A DNA stretch of 64,000 nt from Clavaria fumosa (Eukaryota > Basidiomycota > Agaricomycetes > Agaricales > Clavariaceae), in assembly GCA_951802425.1 (NCBI GenBank), contig OX637796.1:1240001-1304000 (forward strand), written 5' to 3'. A program made the translations under genes and the position numbers. Shown here one piece after another: positions 22,250 through 32,111 of this stretch. The notes below the pieces were generated by a model. The model did no database searches. It was not told the origin of the DNA and saw only the letters and a list, made by a program, of their open reading frames with translations. Each line of letters begins with the position of its first letter. Positions within the stretch are counted from its first letter, which is position 1.

Positions 22250-23485
22250 ATTCTTATCACTTGTTCGACTCTCCGCACAACCAAGTCCCTTAGGAATTAC
22301 TGGCTATTATCAACGCCCTGCCTATAATCCCAGCCAAACTGCGCATATCAATCTCCTTCCGAGCGCCTCGGCGGTTACACACCACACTGGTTCTCCTTGA
22401 ACACACCCAGCGGCGCTTGCACGGTTTATGCAACCCAGATCCCGGAGTTTTTGTTGTGCGTTGGGGAGGTATTCGACAATAGTTCGATTTAGACATAAGA
22501 CCGAGCGCCGCTGCGGCAACTCGCACGGGCGAGCCTCTGGTTGTTAGCCTCGCGAGATGTCAAGGGAACCTATGTATTATGCACCGAAGGTGTTTACCTC
22601 AATACCTTACTAATTCACATGAATTGTATGGCGAGCATGGGTCCAATATTGTTGGATACAAATTGCACCTACACATACAGCAGTTTGCAAGCGAAATATA
22701 AGCTAACCATCACCAAGGTTGTACAATGTCATGACAAGAGCTGGGACTACAAATTTCCACATTACAAATCGGAGAACCGACCAGTATTGGTCTGGAAGGA
22801 AAGAGGTCCAGGATGTGGGGGACTGTATTCGATCTCAAAGGCTGTTATGCACCGTCATTCAGCTATGTTTCTGGTATGATTCTAAGGGGTGGCTTACGCA
22901 TGACCTATGAAACGTCCTCAGGTATGAGTCTCATTACAGCACGGGAAGTATGACGTGACTGACCACTGCCGTAGCGTCTAGGCTGTCTTCGGACTCCGAG
23001 ACATAAATCCTACCATTGGTGTAATCCACGAAGTAACTCTGATCAGTCTTGAGATTATCGACGTGTTGGGTCGCCAATTTCCCGGTTATCACTGCGGGCG
23101 AGGGTGGGAGTAAGCATGACTTGTAACGTGCGAAGCGAGCGCGAATTGCGGAACTCACTAAATTTGAAGCTGGGTGGCAAGGAAACATTTTCGACAGCGA
23201 ACTCCAGTTTCTTCCTCAGCGACGGAACGACGAGCTCCACAACATTACTGCCGGCTTCCAAGGTGGCCTCAGCGGTGGAATCGGATAAATTAAGCACGTC
23301 CCACCTCCCTCCGGCCTTGGCTGAGATAGGGACCGTTGAGTGGTGATACTGTGATATGGCGTTAGCATCTCGTGCAGCGGGCCATCGTGTAGCACTTACG
23401 GGGTTCGGCCCGATGAACTGACGTTATCGTATATCAAAATCTTGCACCTGACGTCGGAGTGGAAGTCCGCACCTTAGCATAGGGG

Positions 23486-23776
23486 TGTTAGGATCGCTTA
23501 TGTAAGCCATCCCAAAGTGCAGTTGTGGAGAAACTGGGGAGGGTTGTTGGAAGGTCACATGACCTGTGGCTGGGTCGGATTATGTAATCATGTAAGATCA
23601 CATGACCTGGGGCCTGGGCGCATCACGTGATCCGAGGGTCCGAGCGTGGGAAAGTCGGCAAGTGCCGAAGCGTTCGCTATAAGTACTTTCGCTTTTCCTT
23701 TTTTGTACTCTTTTCCCCTTATCTTAGTATTGTCGTCATGACCTTATGCTTAAGTTGTGTGAGACCCAGTCTGATA
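23486..23776 (+). repeat. 5' LTR
   Basis: 291 bp, starts 'tgttaggatcgc' and ends 'cccagtctgata'. It contains a TATA-like 'gctataagta' (about 23676-23685). The probable transcription start is about 23721, where the self-primer sequence 'atcttagtatt' begins. Two 'cacatgacct' motifs and a 'cacgtg' E-box-like site lie upstream of the TATA. Confidence 0.93.
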
Positions 23777-23777
23777 T

Positions 23778-23788
23778 AATACTAAGAT
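23778..23788 (+). other. Primer-binding site complementary to own LTR (self-priming)
   Basis: The 11 nt 'aatactaagat', one base after the 5' LTR, are the exact reverse complement of 'atcttagtatt' at 23721-23731 in the LTR. In the Tf1/sushi group the first 11 nt of the mRNA fold back onto such a site to prime reverse transcription instead of a tRNA. The match length and position fit that mechanism. Confidence 0.8.
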
Positions 23789-24350
23789 CCGCCTGTCCGC
23801 CCTAGCCCCGTGTCCTAACCCGGCTAGCCTGGACCCTTAATTTCAAACTGTGACACGTTGTCACAGCTCAGCCCCTATCATCCTCTTCTCCTTTACCCTG
23901 CCCGCGGTGTGTAACAGAACCGCGCGAAATTTTTACTGTGTGTAGATACACGTGACCAGACCAGGAGGAAGTCAACTGTGACCCTCCCCAAGTGATACCG
24001 AGTGCCCAAGGCCCGGAACTTTGTTTTACAGCTACGTACCAGTGAATCGTGTAGTGTACAGGGCAAGGAAAGGCCCCTACATAGTCTTTCTGTAGTTTCC
24101 TGGTCCAGTGGACAGGGCCCTTGCTCTGTGACCATTGTCAGAAGGGCGCACGGGCAACTCATTAGGAGTTGTGGAGCGACCACCTGGGACACCATTCAGG
24201 CCCCACGTTAACAAAAGTTTCATAGAATAAGAGTTCTATAGGTACATAAGTACACAGAAGAGCAGCCTAAGAGGACAGGACTGTTAAGAGATCGAAGAAA
24301 TCCTGAGTGCCCAAGGCCCAGAACTTTATTTACAGCATCCAGGGCCTGTG

Positions 24351-27300
24351 ATGGCAGACCATGTCGCCCCGCCTGTAGCCCAACCTATGAGGCTTGACCT
24401 ATCTGTTGCCCCCTTTGATGGGCAGAAAAGGAACTTCCGTACGTTCCTCCGATCCCTTCGCCTCCTGTTTATGGCGAACCCGACTGTCTATGCTGTGGAC
24501 CTGGTGAAGGTCCTTCTTGCTCTGAGCAAAATTACTGGAGAAGGATTCGCTGCAGAGTGGGCGAATATGAAGGCGGAAGAGATCCTGGGTAGTGGCAAGG
24601 CCGGAACCTGGGCAGAGTTTGTGGAGGAGATGAAGTGCACATTCGATGACCCGAATGACCGTGCGACTGCCCTTGCCAATATTGCAGGGCTGAAACAGGG
24701 TGCCATGACAGCACCAGAGTTCTTCGCGAAATTCGAGACGCTGTTCCGACGGGCGAAGTTGAGTGCAGAGAAGGACTCAGGAATCCTAGTCCATTGGCTG
24801 GAGTTGAACCTGAGTAGGAGGTTGGTGGAGAGAATCTATGGTGTCTCCCCGATGCCAGAGACATATGGAGAATGGAAGGTGCTGGCTGAGAGGCTTGATG
24901 CCCAGCAAAGGCGACTGGATGGGATACTCACAGAACGGACACCGCGACCCACCATGACCCTACCGCGACCTGCCATGACCATTTCGCGACCTCTTGTGAC
25001 CCCTCTGCTGTGTACTCCAGATGTGGCCATGGCCCGAGGATGGGCCCCTGCTGATGAGAGATGTTGTTTCCGATGCCACCAGACTGGCCATGCTGTCCGT
25101 TTCTGCCCCCTGCCTGATATGCGTCTGCAGGTCCCAAGGGCCCAAACCCGGGCAGCACCATGTGCCCCCCAAATGGCGGAGGGATATGAGAAAGAGATTG
25201 CACGGCTCCGAGCCCGCATAGAGCTGTGTGAGAGAGAGAGGAGGACTCCCACTGGGGAGAAGAAGTGTGCCAGCCCCCTTTCCGTCCCTGTGCCTGCTGC
25301 AAGTATACCCCGATATACTATCTTGCAGCGGAGACATACCCGAATTGGGGCTGAGGTGAAGGAGGAAGTGAGACTGGCAGAGCACCTAACCAGAGTGCGG
25401 CCAGAAGTGCGGAAACATGTGCCACGAGAGCTAGCCATCCAGGTGCACTTGGAGGCTTTCAGCACTGGCAAAGGGACCACAATGAAGGCCCTTGTCGACT
25501 CAGGGTGCACCAACTGCTTCATGGATTTGGAGTGGGCGAAAGGAGTGGGACTGGAGCCATCTCTCCTGCTGAACCCAATCACCATGTATAATGTGGATGG
25601 GACACAGAACAGGAATGGAAAGGTCCGGTATGGGATAGAGGTGCTGGTGAGAGTTGGTGACCACCAGGAGCGGATCCACTTTCTGCTGGGAAAGACCCAG
25701 TCCCACAAGGTCATCCTTGGGCATGACTGGCTCAAGCGGCATAACCCGGATATCGACTGGCAGAAGGCAGAGCTGAGCCTTACCCGCTGCCCCCCACGGT
25801 GTTCCCCATCCCCTCGAGCCTCTGCACCCCTGAAAACGAGTACCCTCGCATCCACGAGTATTCTGGACACCCGTTTTCCCAACTCTGGCCCTACCCCCGA
25901 TTGGCCCAGCCGCTACCCTTTGGTGTTTAGTGAAGCAAAGTGGGATGAACTTCCCCGCTCCCGACCAGACTTCGATATTAAGATCGAGTTCAAAAAGGAC
26001 CCTGAGCACCTCTCCTCCAAGCTGTATTCTTTGACACGGCAGGAGATGGTGGAGATGAACCGTTGGGTGGATGAGCAGCTTGCTTCTGGACGAATCCGGC
26101 CCTCAAAATCCCCGTATGCCAGCCCCTTCTTCTTCAAACATGAGAAGGACAAACTGCGGCCAATCATCGACTACTCGAGGCTGAATGCACACCTGATCAA
26201 GGACAAGTACCCCCTCCCCCGCATCCGAGACACAGTGGATGTGCTTAAAGGAGCATCGATCTACTCTAAGATTGATGCAAAGGGAGGTTTCCCATCTATG
26301 CAGGTCTGGCCCGAGCACCAGCACCGCTGCGCCTTCCTGACACCCCGTGGACTCTTCGAACCAGCTGTCATGTGGTTTGGACTGCAGAATGCCCCTGCTA
26401 CCTTCCAACGCTTCATGAATCATGTGTTGAGGGAGGAGATTGCAGGAGGACATGTGAGGGCCTATGTGGATGATGTCATTGTGTTTGCAGAGGACTTGGC
26501 TACACACCGGCACTGGATGGATCGGGTCTTGAGGAAGTTTGGAGAGAATGGGTTGTGTCTCAAACTCAGTAAATGCGAGTTTGAGAAGAGTGAGATCATC
26601 TTCCTGGGGATGAAGATCTCCCACAACAGACTAGAGCATGATCCGGCCAAGGGTGCGGCAGTCCGAGATTGGCCACGTCCTAAGAATGTGAAGGATGTCC
26701 AGAGGTTCAATGGGATGCTGAACTACCTCCGCCGGCACATCCCGAATCTTTCTGCCAGGGCAAAGCCACTCTTCCGGCTGACTGGGAATGTTCCATGGAA
26801 ATGGGAGGAGGAGGAGGAAGCAGCCTTCCGAGATCTCCGCCAGGCACTCGTATCAGCCCCGGTCTTGGCTCTGCCTCAGGACAAAGGGAGATGGAAGGTA
26901 GAGACAGATGCAAGCAACCTGGCAACTGGTGGAGTGCTCTCGCAGCAGCAGACGGATGGAACCTGGAGAGTTGTTGACTATATCTCCAAGGCCCTCACTG
27001 CAGCTGAGAAGAACTACGATGTGTACGACAAGGAGTTCTTGGCTGTGATTCGGGCACTTCGCGAGTGGCGAGCATACCTCATTGGAGCAGAGGAGACGAT
27101 CGAGATCTGGACGGACCATGCAAACCTCCAGTACTTCCGGAAGCCGCAGAAGTTGAAGCCAAGGCAGGTTCGTTGGGTGGGAGAGCTCCAGTGCTTTGAC
27201 TTTGAGATAAAGTATCGCACTGGCAAGTCGAATACAAAGGCAGATGCACTCTCCCGGAGACCGGACTATGGAGAGATGGTGGAGGAGGATGCACCGGTGC

Positions 27301-28778
27301 AGGTTTTCCTGGAAACGGAAGTCCGTGTGTCATTCACATCGGAAATGGAGACGCTACTCCAGAAAAATAGCGCGGTACACATACAGAAGCCGGAGGAGCT
27401 TGATGATGAGTGGACACGAGATCGTGCTGGACTCTGGCGAAAGGGGATAGTCACTTGGGTCCCCCTAGGAGCTCGTGAGGCCGTTCTTGAGTTTGAGCAT
27501 GACCTCCCTGCTGCTGGACACCCTGGGCCCCGGAAGTTGAGAGCAGCACTAGTGAAGGGTTATTGGTGGCCAGACATGGTAAAAGATGCGGATCGGTATG
27601 CCCAGGGGTGTGAGACATGCCAGCGGACGAAGCCCGACCGTACCAAGCGTGCTGCCCCACTGCACCCCCATCTGGTGCCCAATGGTCCCTGGTCGGTGAT
27701 CTCATGGGACATAGTCGGTCCCCTCCCCCTCTCCCGTGGACATAATGCCATCCTTGTTATTGTCGACAAATTCACAAAACGGACACTGCTCGAAGCGATC
27801 GGGCTCGACCTCACAGGACTTGGAGCGGCGCGTCTCCTCCGGGATCGAGTGTTTCGTGACCATGGAGTCCCTCACAAGGTTGTGAGTGACCGGGGGTCCC
27901 AGTTCGTGTCCCGCTTCATGAAGGAGTTCTACTCCATGATCCGGGTAAAGGCAAATCCAAGTACTGCCTTTCATCCGCAGACTGATGGACAGACGGAACG
28001 GGCGAACCAGGAGATGGAGATCTATCTCCGGGCTTACGTGGACCATCTCCAGGATGACTGGGCTGAATGGTTGTCCACTGCGGAGTTTGCTCTTAATAAT
28101 CGTGAGCACTCAGCGACAGGACAGACACCTTTCTTCCTCGATTATGGACGACACCCATGGAATGGGGGGCTCCGGCCACCTTCTGAGGTGAACCCGGCAG
28201 CGGACGAGTGGATGGCTAAGCTCACGGAGTCCCGAAGAGCAGCCAAGGAGGCAATGGAGAAAGCGGTGGCAGCGATGAAGAAGAGCTACGATAAGGGGAA
28301 ACGCCCAAGTCGGGAGTACTCTGAGGGAGATCTGGTCTGGCTGGATACTAGAAACTTGAAGATGGACCGGCCCTGTAAAAAGCTTGACAACAAGAGAGCA
28401 GGCCCCTTTGCAGTTGAGGAGAAGGTGGGACCTGCTGGGTATCGCCTCAAGCTCCCTCGGGCCTGGCGCATCCATCGGGTCTTCAATGAGTTGCTGTTGA
28501 CACCATACCACCCCCCTTCCTTCCCTTCTCAGAACCTGCCTCCCCCTCCGCCCCCTACGATTGATGATGACCACCTGGAGTATGATGTGGAGGCGATCCT
28601 TGATGTTAAGAAGGTGGGGCGTGGAGTGAGATACCTGGTGAAGTGGTTGGGATACCCTGTAGAGGAGAACACTTGGGAGCCACGACGGAACCTCACCAAT
28701 GTGGCACTGCTTCTCCGGGACTTCTTCCTTGCTCACCCCGACAAGGCCAAGCTAGCTGGTCGGGACGCCCAGCCTTAA
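24351..28778 (+). CDS. Gag-Pol polyprotein with C-terminal chromodomain
   Basis: A single frame of 1,475 residues. In order: gag with a zinc knuckle 'CFRCHQTGHAVRFC' (about 238); aspartic protease 'ALVDSGCTNC' (about 380); reverse transcriptase with 'YVDDVIVFAED' (about 705); RNase H from about 850 ('WKVETDASNLATGG'); integrase with an HHCC finger (about 1050-1090) and a DDE core (D in 'SWDIVGPLP', D in 'VVSDRGSQF', E in 'GQTERANQE', about 1117-1215); and a chromodomain ('YLVKWLGYPVEENTWEP', about 1410-1455) that can steer integration to marked chromatin. Gag and pol are fused with no frameshift, as in Tf1. The ATG follows the 574-nt leader. All catalytic residues looked for are present. Confidence 0.96.
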   Translation: MADHVAPPVAQPMRLDLSVAPFDGQKRNFRTFLRSLRLLFMANPTVYAVDLVKVLLALSKITGEGFAAEWANMKAEEILGSGKAGTWAEFVEEMKCTFDDPNDRATALANIAGLKQGAMTAPEFFAKFETLFRRAKLSAEKDSGILVHWLELNLSRRLVERIYGVSPMPETYGEWKVLAERLDAQQRRLDGILTERTPRPTMTLPRPAMTISRPLVTPLLCTPDVAMARGWAPADERCCFRCHQTGHAVRFCPLPDMRLQVPRAQTRAAPCAPQMAEGYEKEIARLRARIELCERERRTPTGEKKCASPLSVPVPAASIPRYTILQRRHTRIGAEVKEEVRLAEHLTRVRPEVRKHVPRELAIQVHLEAFSTGKGTTMKALVDSGCTNCFMDLEWAKGVGLEPSLLLNPITMYNVDGTQNRNGKVRYGIEVLVRVGDHQERIHFLLGKTQSHKVILGHDWLKRHNPDIDWQKAELSLTRCPPRCSPSPRASAPLKTSTLASTSILDTRFPNSGPTPDWPSRYPLVFSEAKWDELPRSRPDFDIKIEFKKDPEHLSSKLYSLTRQEMVEMNRWVDEQLASGRIRPSKSPYASPFFFKHEKDKLRPIIDYSRLNAHLIKDKYPLPRIRDTVDVLKGASIYSKIDAKGGFPSMQVWPEHQHRCAFLTPRGLFEPAVMWFGLQNAPATFQRFMNHVLREEIAGGHVRAYVDDVIVFAEDLATHRHWMDRVLRKFGENGLCLKLSKCEFEKSEIIFLGMKISHNRLEHDPAKGAAVRDWPRPKNVKDVQRFNGMLNYLRRHIPNLSARAKPLFRLTGNVPWKWEEEEEAAFRDLRQALVSAPVLALPQDKGRWKVETDASNLATGGVLSQQQTDGTWRVVDYISKALTAAEKNYDVYDKEFLAVIRALREWRAYLIGAEETIEIWTDHANLQYFRKPQKLKPRQVRWVGELQCFDFEIKYRTGKSNTKADALSRRPDYGEMVEEDAPVQVFLETEVRVSFTSEMETLLQKNSAVHIQKPEELDDEWTRDRAGLWRKGIVTWVPLGAREAVLEFEHDLPAAGHPGPRKLRAALVKGYWWPDMVKDADRYAQGCETCQRTKPDRTKRAAPLHPHLVPNGPWSVISWDIVGPLPLSRGHNAILVIVDKFTKRTLLEAIGLDLTGLGAARLLRDRVFRDHGVPHKVVSDRGSQFVSRFMKEFYSMIRVKANPSTAFHPQTDGQTERANQEMEIYLRAYVDHLQDDWAEWLSTAEFALNNREHSATGQTPFFLDYGRHPWNGGLRPPSEVNPAADEWMAKLTESRRAAKEAMEKAVAAMKKSYDKGKRPSREYSEGDLVWLDTRNLKMDRPCKKLDNKRAGPFAVEEKVGPAGYRLKLPRAWRIHRVFNELLLTPYHPPSFPSQNLPPPPPPTIDDDHLEYDVEAILDVKKVGRGVRYLVKWLGYPVEENTWEPRRNLTNVALLLRDFFLAHPDKAKLAGRDAQP

Positions 28779-28789
28779 GAGGGGGGTGA
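28778..28789 (+). other. Polypurine tract
   Basis: 'agaggggggtga' directly before the 3' LTR, the expected plus-strand primer of reverse transcription. It begins at the last base of the polyprotein stop codon. Confidence 0.8.
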
Positions 28790-29080
28790 TGTTAGGATCG
28801 CTTATGTAAGCCATCCCAAAGTGCAGTTGTGGAGAAACTGGGGAGGGTTGTTGGAAGGTCACATGACCTGTGGCTGGGTCGGATTATGTAATCATGTAAG
28901 ATCACATGACCTGGGGCCTGGGCGCATCACGTGATCCGAGGGTCCGAGCGTGGGAAAGTCGGCAAGTGCCGAAGCGTTCGCTATAAGTACTTTCGCTTTT
29001 CCTTTTTTGTACTCTTTTCCCCTTATCTTAGTATTGTCGTCATGACCTTATGCTTAAGTTGTGTGAGACCCAGTCTGATA
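28790..29080 (+). repeat. 3' LTR
   Basis: 291 bp, identical to the 5' LTR; followed by the target-site duplication AGGGG and then the remainder of copy E exon 2. Confidence 0.93.
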
Positions 29081-30210
29081 AGGGGTTGTTCTTGTCTTCG
29101 CGGTAGAGACTGATGACAACCGTCGCCTCTCCGGAGGATACAGATCCAAAGTATTCAACATCATACAGGTTCTTTCTGCCTAGATTGAAGTCAGGCGCCA
29201 AAGTATGATAGTACAGATTGCCCTGGCAATCTACGGATACAAGTCAATCCTCGAACCTCAGGTTCAGGTCATGAAATTGGCAGAACCAACCTCGTCCGAA
29301 TCGAGGGCTATCAGTAAAAACCTTCATGATATCAGGGGCTTCGAGTCGGAGACCCTGTTCACCATTGCTGAGGACATGGACAAACGCGAAGGCGGAAGTT
29401 GACATTCTGTAGTACTTCCGTGCCGCGAGCTCGAGCTCTTTCCGGGTGGACATATTGGAGGATATGTGTGTGGGTGGCGTTTGATTACAATAGGGTACTT
29501 GTATAAATCCTCGGCCGGGTGGAGTCATGTGCCGACTGCAGCTGCGGCTGCGGGGATATGGCGAATATGACGCAACAGCGCCCATCGCCGATGCCAGTGC
29601 CTCCAGGAACCTTCCAATTCTTTCTTGGGCTTGGGAGTTGTACTGTTACATAGTCACATTTCGCGATACTATCCCTGCTTTTTTCAATCAATCCCAATTA
29701 GGTGATCAGCAATCAGCGAAACACCTGACAACAATCCAAGATTGTCGATCCAGTCGAAAGCGGCACCCATTAGGATTCCATGCGTTTGTGTCATTTCAAT
29801 CCTCTAAGTGGGAGAGGCTCAATATGTTTGTCCGGCGGAGGAAGACCCACTTCTTGTCTTGGCGTGAGGCAATCACAGGTCCTTGAATTGAATTGATATC
29901 GAACTCTGGAACTCAGACATGCCGTGCAAAAAGTGATCCCATCAGTTCATGATTTCTTGAGGTTGGATGAAATCAGCAGGTTCAAATATCGATGGAAAGC
30001 TCAGCAAAGATTCTTCGACTTCGATGGAATCAACGATATGAGGTACATTTATTGAGGCGAGGTCGAGGAAACTAACTAACAGACAACAGTTGAAACACTG
30101 CATTGACTAAACAAAGCACTAAAGACGCAAGAAGCATCTAATCCATGATCAACATCGTGAGCTAGCGGGTGTGAAGAGTGGCGAGTTGTACCTGAGTAAC
30201 TATGAAGTCC

Positions 30211-31306
30211 CTAAAGGTTAATGAACCGGCCACCAGTAACCTGGAACGAAGCGTCGAAAGGCTGGTAGTCACTCTGGATTTCGTAAGCTGTTGGCACACG
30301 CATCGGGTCATTCATTCATTTCAGTCAGGTTGATTTCAGGGATTTACTTACAGCCGAACTGTGGAACATCTCAACATGTGGGTCGCGCAAAAAGAGGTAA
30401 AGATAGAGTTGACTAACAACTGCCACAGCATTCTGATCGCCTTGCTTCACGAAGACCAAAATCCTAGTACTGGTGTAATCCACGTAATACGTCCTATCGG
30501 TCCTGAGCTCCTGGATATCTTTCGCAATCAAGTACCCCCAGCTCTCTTGAGGGTAGGCCAGAGTAAGGATGGATGATAACGTACGAGGGTTGGGAGGCTT
30601 ACCGAAGCCAGTAGGGCCCACGTCCGCCACATTGGGGGGGATTTCAAAGGTGAATTGCTTCCTCAGCGCGGTAGCCGTGATATCCACAGTGGCGGAGGTG
30701 CTTTCTGACTCAGCCAGGGCAGTGGCCTGGATCTCATTGAGTGGTATCCACTTGCCACCGGCCGTGCCATCGTATGGTATTGCCGAGTCGTGTGCATGTG
30801 GCTGGGGAGGGGTAGGATTAGCTATTTTGTAAAGTATACTATCGCGTCATGCATACGGGCAATCGGGCGATGAACTAAGTGTCATCAAAGATCAGGATTT
30901 TGCAAGTAACGTGGGGAGCATTGGGCCCGCACCTTAGCATAGGGTTTTGCCTTGTTATTCGGGCGGTAAAAAGTGATTACGATTGCGATCTCAGTCTTGA
31001 CGCCCCTTTCTTAGGGTAGCTGACCGAATACTGAGTCACTTTGTCCTCGTTGAAGTCTGGCCTCAAGTTGTGGAAGTACAAATTGCCCTTGGGGTCTATC
31101 GATCTGTCAGCGCCTGGCTTTTAATCTCGAACTTCGCAGAATCCACCTCGTCCAAGCGTTACACCGTCGGAGAACACCCTCACGATCTCCGCTGCTTCGA
31201 CTCGGATTCCCGTTTGGTTGTGATGGTTGAAGACATACGCGTAGGCAGGAGTAGCGCGGGTGAAGACCTTAAGCGCGGCAGACTGGAGCTCTGAGAGAAG
31301 ACTCAT
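30211..31306 (-). pseudogene. Gene-family copy F (subfamily I), frameshifted
   Basis: Closest to copy B. It starts at 31306 ('MSLLSELQSAALKVFTRATP') and keeps all six exons, including the 7-nt TTCGGCT, with the stop at 30213-30211 (...GRFINL). In exon 2 the stretch 'aagaaaggggagggcgtcaag' of the intact copies reads 'aagaaaggggcgtcaag' (about 31,000-31,016), a 4-nt deletion that shifts the frame. Exon 1 also has unusual replacements ('AAEIVRVFSDGVTLG'). Unless the deletion is an assembly error, the gene is broken. Confidence 0.75.
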
Positions 31307-31973
31307 GTTGGAATATGTGTAATGAGTGGGCCAGTGGGTGTCGAGTATCTTCAATGACACTGACCTTTAATACCGTCTCTGGGACCTTGTTCTGAGTCTG
31401 TACACGAGGCCTAGAACCCCAGATTCTTTCATCCTATCACCAAACTTCTTTGGACGATAACATCAGTATTATTCCACGTTTACTTAGCTGGCTCACATGC
31501 ACCGGTGTGATGTTACCTCTCACTGGCAGGTAATATGTTTGCATCCCTTCGGAACGTTTTAATCCCGGAACACAATGTTGATCGCCGACAGCCTCTCGTA
31601 CAGTCACATTAATTGATTGATCGGAATCACCTGACAACAATACAAGATTGTTGATCCACGACTAAGGCGGCAATGCTCATTTCAGGCCTTTAGGTATAAT
31701 TCTGTGCTCTGTGATATGCATTGACTCTTTACCAGCTTCACCACTGCGTGGCAGCGTCTCCAATGACCTTGCTCTCGGAAAGACATTGGAGAAGGTAATT
31801 CGAATAATAAGCCACCCTCTTACCATACCACTTCCCTCTCTCTTTTCCTTCCCCCACATATCCCCATATTCCCATGCCACCACCGGTTATTTTTTTCCCC
31901 CTGGTGTGCTTGGTATTATGTAGCTCAACCTTATAAAAATGCATATCTTCGTCCTTGTCCATTGCAAGAAGCA

Positions 31974-32111
31974 CTCAATAGTTAAAGCGCCCCCTCAGGG
32001 CTGAGACGTAACCATGATATGTGTGAGGGCATAGACCTTGAGTCCTCCGGAGCTTCGGCTCGAGCAGCCAGATCCATGACCCGCGAGAAATGATGCAACG
32101 TGACCCGAGGA
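31974..32111. other. Junction between duplicated block and conserved genes
   Basis: Short stretch separating the outer border of the inverted duplication from the 3' end of RTF2. No gene seen. Confidence 0.4.

Larger units (their letters stand above)
23486..29080 (+). mobile_element. Complete Ty3/Gypsy LTR retrotransposon, Tf1/sushi-like chromovirus
   Basis: 5,595 bp element with two LTRs of 291 bp that are identical base for base. It has an 11-nt primer-binding site that matches its own LTR, one long gag-pol frame with a C-terminal chromodomain, and a polypurine tract abutting the 3' LTR. The target-site duplication is AGGGG. LTR ends are TG...TA rather than the usual TG...CA. Identical LTRs, a perfect target duplication and an intact frame indicate a young, possibly still mobile insertion. 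It is oriented opposite to the gene copy it interrupts. A decayed solo LTR of the same family lies at 62099-62392. Confidence 0.95.
22762..29453 (-). pseudogene. Gene-family copy E (subfamily II), disrupted by LTR retrotransposon
   Basis: Closest to copy C. Exon 1 starts at 29453 ('MSTRKELELAARKYYRMSTS'). Exon 2 begins at about 29226 and is cut at 'AAGACAAGAACAACCCCT', where the retrotransposon begins. The rest of exon 2, exon 3 ('MLNLSDSTAEATLEAGSNVV' region), exon 4 ('DYTNGRIYVSESEDSLDATAV'), the 7-nt exon (GTCATGC here instead of TTCATGC) and the last exon ending at 22762 lie on the far side. Apart from the insertion no frame break was seen, so inactivation looks recent. The flanking 5-bp repeat AGGGG (23481-23485 and 29081-29085) is the target-site duplication. 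Confidence 0.8.
22645..31973 (-). repeat. Right arm of inverted duplication (copies E and F), interrupted by retrotransposon
   Basis: Reverse-complement match to about 12,521-16,310, carrying F then E on the minus strand. A 5.6 kb LTR element (23486-29080) was inserted after the duplication, because the arm resumes exactly at a 5-bp target duplication. Confidence 0.85.

Noticed and set aside
24836..25882. Long minus-strand open frame (348 codons) opposite gag
   Set aside because: It is the antisense of the gag-pol frame; no domain, basic/serine-rich low-information translation, and the plus strand explains the sequence completely.
26103..28736. Several minus-strand frames of 130-210 codons opposite pol
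   Set aside because: Antisense shadows caused by the codon bias of the polyprotein.
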